64,000 nucleotides of DNA from Protopterus annectens (GCF_019279795.1 NC_056740.1:225950611-226014610), one strand, 5' to 3'; positions 21,291-32,680 are shown, counted from the stretch's first letter. Made by a program: numbers and translations. Notes: a model not told the origin generated them from the sequence alone.

Positions 21291-23588
21291 TTGGAAGGGC
21301 TGTCCATGAAAGGAATCACGGTCACCCTAGTTTTGCAGACCCCCTCTGCCTCATGGATGACATCTACCATTACTGCCTCCCCCTCAGCCCCTGGGGAAGG
21401 ATTCTCCTCGTGCATCCTGAAAAAAATCCCTGGGAATTTTTGAATCACATTTTCCTGCCCTTCTGATCCTTGGGATAGGGTCTGGAAGGTACAGAAAAAC
21501 ATACTCCAATGGCAGAGAGAGTTTTTCCTTCCTGCTCGCATCTGGTGTCTTTGACTGTTGGTCCAAAGAGTGAGGAACCATCGAAAGGGGCGTTGACAAA
21601 GGTAGACTTGAAACGTTCCGCAAAGTTACACAAGTGCATCCAGGAGTGTCTCCTTAAGGAAACTCCTAAATCCGCTGCCTTTCTCGCTCCATCCACTACA
21701 TAGGAGATCACTCATGGAGGAGTTAACTATGGAATTTATGGTGGATAGCTAAGAGGTCACTTTGTCTGAAACCCCTGCAGCTAGTGAACCTTGGAGAGTA
21801 TCTCTTAACTCCTTCAGGAGATCTCTTTGTAGCCTAGTGAAGTGTATAAGGTAGTTCAGCGATCTAAGGGTAAAAGTTGGTGACGAGAAAATATGCTTCC
21901 CATATATGTCCATCGTTCGAGACTCTTTGTTCAGTGGATGGACAGATGAGGACGTTCAGAGAGTTCCTTCTTGGTGGCTGCTGCCATCACCATAGCATCT
22001 ACAGGGATGCCTTTAGTAAGAAAATCTTTGTCTGATGGGTCTGTTATAAATTTATTTGGCCCCCGAGGGACTGGTTCCATTGTATCTGGTGACTATCACT
22101 CCTTTCAACTAACCAATTCCATTAGTTCATCAAAAGGCGGAGACACCCAGGAGGCTGAAGGTTGAGATCCAAAGGCCTTCAGGTACACTGAGTCCTCATC
22201 AGAAGGGTAGATGGGCTTCCAGCTGCCTCTCTGTTTCAGGATTTCTAAGATATCTGCAAAAGCGATATCTTCAGAGGGCGACTTTGGGAACCCTTCTGAC
22301 TCCTCAAGGTCAGTGTCTGAGGTGGTTGACTCATCTGTTGAGTCCTGATGGTTCCTCTTGCATGTTCTCTTCTGAGGAGCCTCCTTAGAAGAGTATTCTA
22401 GGGAAGTCTTGGGAGAGTTTGATTTGCCCAATGGGGCTCCCTGAGGCCTGAATCTCTGCTGTCCTGGGGGTGAGGTGGTGCCGAGACAGAAGTCGGTGCC
22501 TTAGGGAGAAGACTACAAGTACCTTGTGTAGAACTGCTGGCGGGGACAGCACACTCCTCATCAGCTTGAAAGCAGGTTCCCTCAGCTCCGAGGATGCCCC
22601 CAGTTCCAAAGAAGTAGAAGGAATCCTTGGCTCCAACAAGACCAGCTCCGAGTCCGATGAAGGAGCCAAGCTCACCCAGGCCGAAGCCCCGAGAGGTAAA
22701 CTCGGAACCAAAGAGCCTCAGGTCCAAGTGTCCCCCCAGAACCAACCAGAGAGCTTCGGCTCCTAGACACCCCAGAAGGCACCAAGGGTGTCGGAGCAGA
22801 CAACAGTTCCAAAATCTCCTGGACGGGTCTCAGAACTGCGGAATCTACAACAAACAATACCTGGCACTCTGGCTCCAAAGATCCAGCTTGGCTCGGAGGA
22901 GGAATTGACGTGAATGAAACATTTTTAGTTGGCTCTGGAACCGGTTGGGTCAGAGCCAAAAATAATTTAGCCAGCGCCGGTGACTTCAGTAGTCTGTGCA
23001 CCACCCTATCCACATCATCATCCAATAGGCTTCCAGAGGACCTGGAGAAAAGGGTAGGTGAGCGAGATCTCTCCAATATGGGAGATCTTAAGGTAGGGGA
23101 GACCGGCTCTGAAAGCTAGTCTCTCTCGGTTCCGAAAGCTGTGGAGCCGAATGACTTGACTTGTCCAGTTCTAAGATCTCTCTCGGTTTTGAACCCTGTG
23201 GAGCCGAGGAGATTGTTTTTTCTGAAGACATTTTTGATATTTTCTCTGGTGGTTCTGAATGACCAGATGAAGAAGAAGGAGAAGGTCTCTTGGAGGGTTT
23301 GTCACTGTTTGAAGAAGGAGACTTATGCTTAGAGAAGGTACTCTGACTTTACAAAGCTTCAGAAAATGGAGTTTTCAGTAGCCCTCTGACTATTAATTTA
23401 TTCTTTCTCTCTTGCAGTACTTGTGAGCTGAAAGAATGACAGAAGGTACATGACTCCTGAAGGTGAATGGCCCCTAATCAATAAACACAAATGCTGTGGC
23501 CATCAGTTAGAGACATTTTCTGTGAACATTTTTGACACTTTTTAAAGTCTGACAGCTTTGGTTCCTTCTCTCTACTTTGCTTAGACAT
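21180..23588 (-). pseudogene. DIRS copy C ORF1 (gag-like), multiply broken
   Basis: Start ATG at 23,586-23,588. The Cys/His motif is present, but its CVYCL reads CVY-stop because of a Cys codon change to TGA near 23,488. The acidic middle part is shared with copy D: KSPSEDIAFADILEILKQRG and GSQPSASWVSPPFDEL near 22,290-22,120. The C-terminal part near 21,700-21,490 shows LRRHSWMHLCNFAERFKSTF, NAPFDGSSLFGP and VKDTRCEQEGKT. This is a conserved helical, capsid-like region by position; no catalytic motif is seen. Confidence 0.75.
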
Positions 23589-23731
23589 TATGAGAAGGAA
23601 GCACAGACTACCAAAACACTATAAATTGCAATAAACACATAATATGATCCCAGCTCAAACAGCACTCTATAAAAAAATAAGTCACGGCATATCTAGATAA
23701 CTATAAAAATTTAGAAGGAAAGTTTAGTTCT

Positions 23732-23873
23732 GCCCTCTAACTTAATTGGGTGCTAGGCCCTCTAACTTAAATGGGCCTATGATGGTTACTAAAGAGAAAA
23801 ATATTTACTGAAGGAAAGATTAGCTATGCCCTTTAATTTAAATAGGCACTTGGCCCTCTAACTTAAATGGGCC
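23732..23873 (-). repeat. Leader iterons in DIRS copy C
   Basis: Four copies of a ~20-bp motif, consensus GCCCTCTAACTTAAATGGGC, at 23,732-23,750, 23,757-23,776, 23,828-23,847 and 23,853-23,873. The ends are complementary (GCCC/GGGC). They lie in the leader between the ORF1 start and the ITR. Similar motifs occur at 48,987-49,193 and more weakly at 890-1,080. Function unknown; a promoter or RNA element is possible. Confidence 0.7.
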
Positions 23874-24124
23874 AAGTATCGCTAACAAGAAAAGACACAC
23901 ACACACTAGAAAAAAAACACTAAGACTTTACGATGGAATAGGGAAAAAGAATACAGGCCTGCGACTAAGGCGACGGCCAACTAAGCAGCAATCACAGTGA
24001 TAAATCATGTAAACAGCACAAGCAACACCAAAAGGGAAAAACTATCTATATAAAGCAGTTATATCTAACTAAAGGACAATAATAGTAAAGAAATATATGA
24101 AATACATAAAATTCTCAAAAACGT

Positions 24125-24321
24125 AGCCACGACCATGAAGAACCTGCAATCCTGTTAAGCGGCAAACTACATCTGGGGAATCACACACTGCATGATGGAA
24201 TAGGTATTCAGCCATGAGCCAAGTGAAAGACTTTGAGCTATAGTATGCGGCAGAGTCAGAGCAGAAGATTGGCTCCGAACCCAAACAGTAAGAATGAAGG
24301 TGAGATAGGACAACATAACAT
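24125..24321 (-). repeat. DIRS copy C right ITR
   Basis: Runs from the AAGCGGCAAACTACATCTGG region through GGCTCCGAACCCAAACAGT to the end GGACAACATAACAT. The reverse complement matches 17,897-18,095 with subfamily-specific TTACTG(G/T)TTGGG. Confidence 0.85.
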
Positions 24322-24329
24322 CTATATTT

Positions 24330-24545
24330 TATCTTAAATCTGTTGTAGAGGAGGCCCATGAGATACACATTGTGTAATAAATCTTCTGTAGTGGAAACTC
24401 ATGGGGTATATACTGTGTAATACCTTTAGCCTCCTGTAACTGTGTAATACCGTAAACCTCTTGTATAACATGTAATACCTTAAAACTGCATATATCCCAT
24501 GGGTAAGGAATTGTATTGTATTGCATTGTATTGTATGGCATTGTC
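24330..24545. repeat. ~50-bp minisatellite, right part, with (TATTG)n
   Basis: Continues the array seen at 17,672-17,896 (CTTAAATCTGTTGTAG, GAGGCCCATGAGATACAC, GTGTAATACCTTTAGCCTCC). It ends in an ATTGT pentanucleotide run at 24,508-24,540. Confidence 0.78.
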
Positions 24546-24554
24546 CCAAGCTAT

Positions 24555-24950
24555 AATGGCCAGTCTACAGAGGCAATAAGACTTTGTGCTCCATGCTTGT
24601 TTACATACCACATAACTGTGCTGGTGTCTGTGTAGTTTTGGATAGGACCTGGTGTCCAAAGACAGTTCAAGGACTAAACTGCCTGAATGAAAGCTTTCAT
24701 CTCATTTGTATGTTCCCTGCTCTCTCTGGCTGACCAAACACTCTAGACCTTTATGGTCTTGGAACATGCTTCCCATGCCAGGTCAGATGCATCTCTGTAC
24801 TGCTCCTGGCAAGAGAGAGAGAACCTTGATTGAGTGAAATCTGGTTGACCCACCAAAAATGTCCCTCTTGAAGTAAAATGAACACCTCCAATGATGGCTA
24901 AACAAATAATTAGTTTTGAACAGCAGGGAAGCTGTTCAACTGCCATGGAG
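24555..24950 (-). pseudogene. Old DIRS/Ngaro-like RNase H fragment
   Basis: Minus-strand peptides keep the RNase H pattern of YR retrotransposons: an NEMKAFIQA segment (Glu), then TDTSTVMWYVNKHGAQS, comparable to QTDNMSVVWYINKQGGTKS in copy D. It is more diverged than copies B-G and carries stops, so it belongs to an older or different lineage. No ends are recognised. Confidence 0.5.
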
Positions 24951-24959
24951 TTTTCAAAC

Positions 24960-26712
24960 CATGCTTAAAGATTTCAAAACAAAAACAGACAAGGTGCGTA
25001 TCCTTCAGATAGACAATTTATATTTAACCAAATGTATTAGGGTGAGAATAGATAGACAATTTATATTTAACCAAATGTATTAGGGTGAGAAGAGTTCCTA
25101 AGGAACTCAGACTGTTTGAATATCTTAATGGGCTAGCACTTGACTATTCTGGTTATTCAGACTTGACAGATGTTTGACAGACACGGCATTGAGTTGATGC
25201 AGTTCATTACTAAGCTAAATAACAGCAGAATTAAAAAAATGTTTATTGCTCTTAATCATGGCATTACAAATGATCTCCTGTTTGAGAGTAATGTTTCAAA
25301 ATTTGAGCACATATTTGATAAAATTGAAAGGCATGTTAAAACAATTTGTTTCAAAAACAGAGGAATCTAGAAAGAACTGAAATGGAATATACTCAGCATT
25401 AAGCACATCCTATGCCCAAGTCGTTTAATACAGCTGCCCTAATTGCACCTCATATGAATGAACACCTGCATTTTGACAGTTTTGATAATTACAACATGAG
25501 GGAAAGTAGGGATGAAGGGAATACATTTTTTTACCTAACTACAATGCTCATCCCAATCCCCAGGAACACGCGTGATATTTTATCAGTGATAATTTTGATA
25601 ATGACTTCTTCCTTCTTAGAAGGTCAGAGTGAATAGGTAATCAACATAGACTGGATTATTTTTTAGTTCACCCCCAATCACCGAAAGGACAGAGGAACAG
25701 GGGGAGAGAGAGGAAGTGGAAAAAGAACAACCAGAGCAGGTAGAGAATTCCAGCAACATAACGTTCACAGATATTATAGTATCAACACATGGGGGGTAAA
25801 GTGTTAACCTATCAGGGTTTTAATATTTTTAATTCTATTACAAGACTTTTATTCAATTTTTAAAAAAAGGGTTTAAGTTTGTACCCTCTGGGAAAGTTGA
25901 TACAGTGGATGTTCTTATTGAGTTAAAACTATACACTAGAAAGTGGAATTTCCAAGTTATGCTCAAGGACCAAGGTTCAGGGTCTGATGGTGTTTCTAAT
26001 ATGACTGCTACATTAAAGAAGAAAAGTATTTCAACCCACCACTCCACCCTACTGTAGCTATTTTTGAAAAAAATTGTAGTAATGAATTACATAATTTATT
26101 AAAATGTCAAAGGAAGAGATTTTTCAACGCTTAGGATCATGAAGCCAGATAAGGGAGGGAGAATTGTTATAGCCAATAAAATGGATTACATTGGACAGAT
26201 TGTTAATCTTCTCCACGATACTGAAATCTATGAAATAGTGTCCAGGAATTAAATTAACATAGCTTAGAGAAAAGCAGAAATATATTTGGATGATTCTTTA
26301 CTACAAGGGGCTATGACAGAGAATCTACCCCGGTTCTTGGTCAAGTGACATCCTGTCATACCAGTAGCATTTGGTATACCTAAGATCCATAAAAACATAC
26401 AGGATCCTCCCCCCTACCATTTATTAGTGACAACTCACTGTTCTATGACTTATCCCCTTGGTGTGTTTATTGATTGTGTTTTAAAGAACTCCTTGAACCA
26501 AGTAGAATATATTTTAAAAAGATTCTTGGGATTTTTAATTAAAATCAAACACAATTATTTTAATACATCTTGTAGCTTTTCAAATGTGGATGTGAGTTGA
26601 TTTATTTACCTCCATTCCCCACTGTGTAGGTTTAGTGTTATTCCATACAGCCATTCTAGAACTTTCAAATTTGGAAAACACAATCATTATCTTTACTATG
26701 GAAGTGATGGAA
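24960..26712 (+). pseudogene. Penelope-like element 1, 5' part
   Basis: Plus-strand retroelement interrupted by DIRS copy D. In about 26,135-26,700 the Penelope-type RT N-terminal blocks are visible: KPDKGGRIVIANKMDYI, HPVIPVAFGIPKIHK and a PLGVFIDCVLK segment, matching the family's K-ADKGG, RFY-LPKIHK and later motifs. Frameshifts and stops are frequent. Upstream (24,960-26,100) is decayed and includes a 43-bp tandem duplication (25,008-25,093). The reading resumes at 32,852. Confidence 0.7.
25008..25093. repeat. 43-bp tandem duplication
   Basis: The unit beginning GATAGACAATTTATATTTAA occurs at 25,008 and again at 25,051 with at most a change at the end. A recent local duplication inside PLE 1. 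Confidence 0.9.
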
Positions 26713-26905
26713 TAAGAAGTTATGTCTTACCATAACGTTCCATGTTAGTTGTCTTCTTCTCGCCTTCTTTCTTGCTGGATGGGTTCGGAGCCGATCCTCG
26801 GCTCCGACTCGGCCTATACTATAGCTCGAGAGCTATTTTTACCAGCTCGAGGCAGCCCTATATCCCACAATACCATGCGCTAACCCCTCAGATCTCGTTT
26901 GGAGG
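26713..26905 (-). repeat. DIRS copy D left ITR
   Basis: Begins TAAGAAGTTATGTCTTACC and passes through TTGCTGGATGGGTTCGGAGC and the CAGATCTCGTTTGGAGG region. It is the inverted match of 32,680-32,851. Confidence 0.88.
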
Positions 26906-27084
26906 CTAAGACATAGTATCAAAAGTAATATTATAATAATAATAATAATATTATAATCCTCTTTTACGAGTACAGATTACCTGTTAGTAACACTAAGGAC
27001 ACCATGAAAGAAGCAACATATTGTATCTCCATAAATGGAAGGACTCAGAACCTCGAGTCTATCCAGGCTAGGGGGCAGGAGGGA

Positions 27085-27210
27085 GGGGCGCAAGAAAGAA
27101 GGCGAGAAGAAGACAACTAACATGGAACGTTATGGTAAGACATAACTTCTTAATGTTAAGTTGTCATTCTCGCCTTCATTCTTGCTGGATGGGACAGCGT
27201 CCCTAGCATC
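27085..27210 (-). repeat. DIRS copy D ICR
   Basis: Left half AAGGCGAGAAGAAGACAACT...AAGACATAACTTCTTA is the complement of the outer left ITR. Right half AATGTTAAGTTGTCATTCTC...TTGCTGGATGGGAC is the complement of the outer right ITR. The halves meet at about 27,153 with a 1-3 base overlap, as expected for a circle-junction template. Confidence 0.88.
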
Positions 27211-27225
27211 TTAGTCCTGGGTGGC

Positions 27226-28416
27226 TCAATGGAACAGACTCCTGAGTACAGTGGAACCAAAGTCAGCTCTATTTCTGGAGGCTAGATCAAGCTTGTAATG
27301 GGCAATAAAGGTATGTTTGGATGCCCATGTAGCTGCTGCACAAATGGCATCTAGTGGTAACCTTGCTTGAAAAGCCGTTGAAGTTGATAGTGCCCTGGTT
27401 GAATGAGCTTTAGGCCTAGAGGGTAGTTGCCTGTGTCTCAGCTCATAGATCAAGGTAATAATAGATGTCAGCCATCTGGAAAGAGTAACTTTCAATACTG
27501 GAAGCCCTTTCTTGCCTGCAGCATAAGAGAGGAAGAGCTGGTCTGATTTTCTGAATTGCTTTTTCCTGTCTAGGTAATACCGTAATTGGCGATGAACATC
27601 TAATGAATGTAATTTTTGTTCAGCCCTGTTGGTATAGTCTGGGAAAAAGACGGGCAAATCAATGGAGTGGTTTAGATTTGCTTCCGATAACACTTTTGGT
27701 AGAAAGGAAGGGTTTGTTCTGAGAGTTACCCTATCTTTATGAAAAACCAAATATGGAGGACGGACAGACAAGGCTTGAAGTTCCGATACCCTTCTGGCAG
27801 ATGTTATAGCTACTAAAAACAGCGTTTTCCAAGAAAGAAGTTTGAGGGAGCAAGAAGCTGCCGGTTCAAAAGGGGGTAGAATTAGTGAAGTTAGAACTAA
27901 ATTCAAATCCCATTGTGGGGATGGATCTTTAACTGGAGGTCTGAGTAACAAAATGCCCTTGAGAAAGGCTTTACAGAGTTTGTGGGACATAATATTTGCT
28001 TCTGAGAGTCCAACATGAAAATTAGCAATGGCCGCTAATTGTACCCTGATAGTGGCCGATGATGACCCCGAATGAAAAAGCTCTGTCAGGAAGTCTAGAA
28101 CCTCATGAATGGGTGCATGGAAGGGATCTAAAGATCTAGTTTGTGCCCAGTGTGAAAAACGCTTCCATTTACTCGCATAAGTCTTCCTAGTATTGGACTT
28201 ATGGGAAGCCAGAATGATATCACGAACAGGAGGAGAAATAAGGGGAAGCCTGGCTATGGCTGGAAGTGGAGCAACCAAGCTGTGAGGTTGATGGAATGTA
28301 GAGACTGATGCAGCTTGCCCGTGAGGTGGGTCAACAGATCCGGAAGGGGTTCCAGATGCCAAGGCTGTTCCAGTAGGTATTTGCGCAGGAACGGGAACCA
28401 AACTTGTCGAGGCCAA
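27226..28416 (-). CDS. DIRS copy D tyrosine recombinase, intact
   Basis: 396 codons, from M at 28,414-28,416 to the stop at 27,226-27,228. The M is provisional because coding similarity extends upstream into the pol linker. Residues ~60-180 form the N-terminal core-binding part (SHKSNTRKTYASKWKRF, VQLAAIANFH). The catalytic part has Arg209 (SARRVSELQ), the HxxR box at 338-341 (AHSTR) and the nucleophile Tyr374 (AHYKLD). All essential YR residues are present. In the family it integrates the circular cDNA without a target duplication. It is the only complete YR in the window and is relevant to the mobility of related copies. Confidence 0.9.
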   Translation of the reverse strand: MASTSLVPVPAQIPTGTALASGTPSGSVDPPHGQAASVSTFHQPHSLVAPLPAIARLPLISPPVRDIILASHKSNTRKTYASKWKRFSHWAQTRSLDPFHAPIHEVLDFLTELFHSGSSSATIRVQLAAIANFHVGLSEANIMSHKLCKAFLKGILLLRPPVKDPSPQWDLNLVLTSLILPPFEPAASCSLKLLSWKTLFLVAITSARRVSELQALSVRPPYLVFHKDRVTLRTNPSFLPKVLSEANLNHSIDLPVFFPDYTNRAEQKLHSLDVHRQLRYYLDRKKQFRKSDQLFLSYAAGKKGLPVLKVTLSRWLTSIITLIYELRHRQLPSRPKAHSTRALSTSTAFQARLPLDAICAAATWASKHTFIAHYKLDLASRNRADFGSTVLRSLFH

Positions 28417-28993
28417 AACGGGGCAATGAGGATCATTTTGGATCTCAAAGCGGTTGCTTTCTGAATTAGTTATGGATCAATGGAAAGGGAGGAAAGGCAT
28501 AAAGAAGACCCCGGGGCCAAACGTGAACAAGAGCGTCTCTGAGGGGCTGGCCTGGTAGAGGGAAAAGTGTGAAGAAGTTGAGGCACTTGCTGTTTTGCGG
28601 AGTTGCGAAAAGGTCGCAGCAAAGCTGGCCCCACTTCCGAAAAATTCCGTCTACTACCGCTTGATTTAGAGACCACTCGTGAGGCATGAGGATAGTTCTG
28701 CTCAATCTGTCTGCTATGACGTTGGACTTCCCGGGGATGTGCGTTGCTATCAGAAACTGTTGAGATGAAATCGCCCATTGCCAAAGTCTGAGTGCTTCTC
28801 GACAGAGAGGGTAGGACTTTGTTCCGCCCTGCTTGTTTATGTACCACACTACAGACATATTGTCTGTTTGAATTGCTATAGTCCCCATGTGAAGAGAGCT
28901 CTGAAGGGCCTGCAACATCAAAAGCACCGCCCTCATCTCCAGGACATTTATGTGCAGGTGGCATTCTGACTGTTGCCAAGTACCCTGGACCAT
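28254..28993 (-). pseudogene. DIRS copy D RNase H and methyltransferase-like segment
   Basis: A 175-codon open segment (28,466-28,993). RNase H: NVLEMRAVLL (Glu), QTDNMSVVWYINKQG (Asp), GKSNVIADRLSR (Asp). It then continues into CDLFATPQNS and YAFPPFPL, followed in another frame (28,254-28,448) by MILIAPFWPRQVWFPFL and a linker to the YR. DIRS elements are known to carry a Dam-like N6-adenine methyltransferase domain here. The YAFPP motif may correspond to its DPPY box, but the first residue differs, so activity is doubtful. Confidence 0.75.
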
Positions 28994-30403
28994 CCTGCCC
29001 TGATAATGCCCCCCCCCACCCGATCAGGGAGGCATCCGTTGTGACAGTGGCAACTGGAGGGGGGAGAACAAAAGGTCTGCCCTGAAAAAGCTGAGGGGAA
29101 ACCATCCACCAGGAGAGATGTTTCTTGCAAGATAGTCTTATCAAAATGTTGTGGGTCATTGGCAGCTGCTGAAAGGACCACTGAGAAAACAGCATCCACT
29201 GAAGGAGCCTCATGTGGAAGCGTGCTAATGGAAGTAGAAGAATCGCCACCGCCATGAGGCCCAACACTTTCAATACTTGCTTGACTTGGACTCTGCTGGA
29301 CTGAAACAGGAGCTGAACATTCCACCTTATGTCTGTCACTCTCTGAGGTGGTAATGTTGCAGACATTTCTGTGGTGTTTAATACGGCGCCTATAAAGTTT
29401 ATACATTGCCAAGGCGACAAGGAGGACTTTGCAAAATTTATAGAAATACCCAGGCTGTTGCAAAGATGGATAGTATAATCCCTGGCCATTATGAGATCCT
29501 GTTTGGTGGTAGCGGAAATGAGCCAGTCGTCTAAGTATGGAAACACCTGGAATCCTTTTTGTCTCAGGTGAGCCGTGACCACTGCCAAACATTTGGTGAA
29601 CACCCGGGGTCTGTGGTGAGACCAAAGGGCAGGGCCCTGAATTGAAAATGACTGACTCCCAGCCGGAAGCGGAGAAACCTCCTGGAGCGCCTGTGTATTT
29701 TTATGTGGTAGTACACGTCCTGGAGGTCTAACGAGCACATCCAGTTGTCTCTGCCCAAAAAGGGTAGAATGGACTGCAGTGTTACCATCCGAAATTTTGT
29801 CTTTAACACATAGTTGTTTAACCTGCTGAGGTCCAAAGTGGGTCTCCAATCTCCTGTCTTTTTTGGTACCAAAAAGAACCTGGAGTAGATTCCGGATCCT
29901 AGCTGATCTGATGGGACTGCCTGGATGACTCTTTTGTTTAACAGCTTTTTTATTTCTAGCTGAGCCTGACCCCTCTGCATGGGTGGTATGTCTGGTAGGG
30001 GTTTTGGTGGTTGTACCGGAGGGAAAGTGAGAGGAATTTTGTAACCCTCGGATATGATCTTCTGTACCCATGTGTCTTGAGTGATGGATTGCCAGGCTTC
30101 CGGGTACAGAGATAATCTTCCCCCGACTGCCTCCAAAGGTGGACAGTCGGGCAGCTTCTCAGGGATGCTGAAAGGGTTGGTCAGGGAAAGATTCCCTGGA
30201 ACCCTGGTTTTGTGGACCCCCTCCGCCCCCGGGGCGGCATCTGTTATTATTCTCCCCTCTGCCTCTAGGGGGAAATTCACCACGTGCGGCAGGCGCGACT
30301 CACTGTGGTTTGCGGAACCACATCTTTCCACCCCTCTGTTCCTTAGGATAAGGTCTAGAAGGTGTGGAAAAACAGACTCCCATGGCAGAGACAGTCTTAC
30401 CAT
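28994..30403 (-). pseudogene. DIRS copy D reverse transcriptase, one internal frameshift
   Basis: N-terminal half at 29,564-30,403: RFFLVPKKTGDWRPTLDLSR, MCSLDLQDVYYHIKIH (palm Asp) and FQFRALPFGLTT. After a frameshift near 29,600 the other frame carries RVFTKCLAVVTAHL, VFPYLDDWLISATT (YLDD at 29,526-29,537), the thumb (SLSPWQCINFIGAVL) and an early RNase H segment ending at the C9 run. The pol start overlaps the ORF1 end by about 100 bp. Catalytic residues are all present; only the frame is broken. Confidence 0.85.
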
Positions 30404-32376
30404 CTTGCTCGCATCTGGTGAGGGTATTCTTCACCTGAGGCCCGAACAATTCCGAACCGTCAAAGGGGGTGTTGGTGAAGGATGCCTTGAAGGGGTCAGC
30501 AAAATTACAGAGTCGCATCCAAGCGTGGCGTCTCAACGCAACGCCTGTGCTAGCGGCCCTACTCGCTCCATCGGCTGCATAAGAGATTAGCCGCATGGAG
30601 GAGTTAACAATGGAGTTCAGGGTAGCCAGCTGAGAGTTTATTTTGTCCTTAAACCCCGCAGCAGAAGGATCCTGTACTGTTTCATCCAGCTCTGTGAGCA
30701 AGTCTCTTTGAAGGCGGGTGAAATGACATAAATAGTTCAGCGATCGCATATAAAATGTCACTGAAGCAAAGGTCCACTTGCTGTACCTGTCCATGGTCCT
30801 GGACTCTTTGTTAGGAGGATGAACAGGTACAGAAGGATCAGCTAATTCCTTCTTAGTGGCTGCTGCTACCACCATAGCATCAACTGAAACACCTTTGGTG
30901 AGAAAGGATTTGTCATCTGGTGCAGAAATAAATTTCAAAGGCCTCCTAGGGGTAGTTTCCATTGAATCAGGAGCTTCCCACGCCTTTCTAGCCACTACCT
31001 CCATTAGTGGGTCGAAAGGGGGAGACACCCAGGAGGTGGAAGGGTGAGATCCAAAGGCGTCAAGGTAAACCGACTTGTCTTCAGAAGGTTTGAGAGTGGA
31101 CCAATTTCCCCTCTGTCTTAGGATCTCCAGGATGTCTGAAAAGGAGACATCCTCAGAGGGGGATCTGGGGGAACCCTCTGACTCATCCAAGTCGGTGTCC
31201 GACGTGACAGACTCAGGGGAGTCTATGTGCTTCCTCTTGCACTTTCTTTTCCTAGGGGGTTCCCCTGAAGCTTCAGGGGAACCCTCGGAAGAGGAGGAGA
31301 CACCCAAAGTGGGTACCTTACACTTTGGATCTCTGCTGTCGGGTATAGGAGGGTGGCCAGAGACCGTAACAGGCACTACAGAGGGAGGAGCCACAGAACT
31401 TAACCTTGGAGTGGACACTGGGTCCAGCACACTCCTCATCACCTGGAAGGCTCCCCTATCAGACACCAAAGGTAGCCCCGGCTCCGAAGAGGCCGGAACC
31501 ACCCCCAGAACTGACAGAGAAGGCTCCGAGAATGATGTCGGGGCCGAACTAACCAGAGCCGAAGCTCCGAGAGGGAGAGTGGGGTCGGACAAGGGTCTGA
31601 TGCCACTCGCCCCCTCGGAGCTGACAATGGAGTCCCGGCACCTGGACCTCTCCATGGATGGAACCAATAAAGAGGTCAGAGCCGACGACACTGGAGCCGA
31701 AGGAGGGGGTATCAGCTCCGACGTGGGCAAGGTCACGGTTCTGACGAACTCCGGCTCCGAACTCGAGAGATGAGTCGGAGGAGGAATGGATAACTGTATC
31801 GAAGGAGCCACAGTCTGGTGAGATGGGCTCTGAAGCATTTGGGCCAGAGCCTGGGACTTTATGAGTCTACTGACCACCCTCTTGATGTTGTGATCGGAGA
31901 GCCTGGAAGACCTCAATGAATGAGTCCTATGACTCCACTCCGATAGGAGGGGGGACCTCGGAGCCGATCTGACGGACTCTAAAGAAGGAGACCTAGAGTG
32001 CTTGTGCGCTGGGGTCGGCTCCGATGATGGTTTCGAAGCAGAACCCACTTTGCTTTCCTCAGAGCCAGCCGGAACCGAGGTCGGAGCCATCTCGACAACA
32101 CCAGCCCTCGGCTCAGAAGCTGGAGCCAAGGGTTTGGCGGTTTTTGATGGCTTCCCCGAGCCAGACTTGGATGGGGAGTCATCAGCCCCTTAGAATAAGC
32201 TTGTTACACCTTTCCTGCAGGACTCTTGAACTAAATCCGTGACAAACGGAACAAGAGTCCTGCAGGTGTAAAGGCCCCAAGCAATAGACACAAGAAGTGT
32301 GACCGTCTGTCAGAGACATTTTCTGACAGCACGAGTCACACTTCTTGAATCCCGAGACCTTAATGTCTTTGGACAT
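30300..32376 (-). pseudogene. DIRS copy D ORF1 (gag-like)
   Basis: Start ATG at 32,374-32,376 (MSKDIKVSGF). The Cys/His motif CDSC, CVYCLG, H, CSVCHGF lies in the first ~50 residues. A frameshift near 32,185 links it to a 609-codon open segment (30,300-32,129). Middle part: long Ser/Pro/Glu-rich low-complexity stretch. Then SEDVSFSDILEILRQRGNWS, WVSPPFDPL, a predicted helical region near YMRSLNYLCHF, and LRRHAWMRLCNFADPFKASF. Probably a structural/nucleic-acid-binding protein. It ends with a stop at 30,300 inside the pol overlap. Confidence 0.82.
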
Positions 32377-32680
32377 TGCCCTAAGACAGTCACACAATCA
32401 GTACACACACTCACTCACTTAGACACAAGGGGGAGATGAGGGGACTGATTAAAAGAACAAAACACACACACACACAAAGTTGAGTAAAGAAACTAAGGCC
32501 TGTAGGCCTGATTATAAAAGTTAACTATAGGAGTGGGTAGGGCTTACAAAACAAACTCTATTAAGTAAAAAGAATCGATAGGTAACAAAGTAGGGAAAAT
32601 AGCCTAATAACTATCTCAAAAAATTAGAAATTTGTTGAAAAAAATCCTTTACTGACCTGAGCCGGTAAAAAAGCAACCTC
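32377..32680 (-). other. DIRS copy D leader
   Basis: Non-coding, A-rich on the plus strand with short CA repeats (32,460-32,476). Unlike copies A, C and E I see no clear CTAACTTAAATGG iterons here. Confidence 0.6.

Larger units (their letters stand above)
17897..24321 (-). mobile_element. DIRS copy C, full length, inactive
   Basis: 6.4-kb YR retrotransposon with matching ITRs at both ends and an ICR at 18,222-18,340. Gene order left to right: YR, RNase H, RT, ORF1, leader. Frames are broken many times. RT motif YLDD has lost one Asp by an in-frame 3-bp deletion (YLDW at 20,651-20,659). ORF1 has a stop inside the Cys/His motif. It was inserted in the ~50-bp minisatellite, whose units flank it on both sides. 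Confidence 0.88.

Noticed and set aside
30081..31773. Plus-strand ORFs of 169 and 232 codons opposite DIRS copy D ORF1
   Set aside because: They are antisense to a low-complexity, GC-rich coding region and share no recognisable domain; shadows of ORF1.
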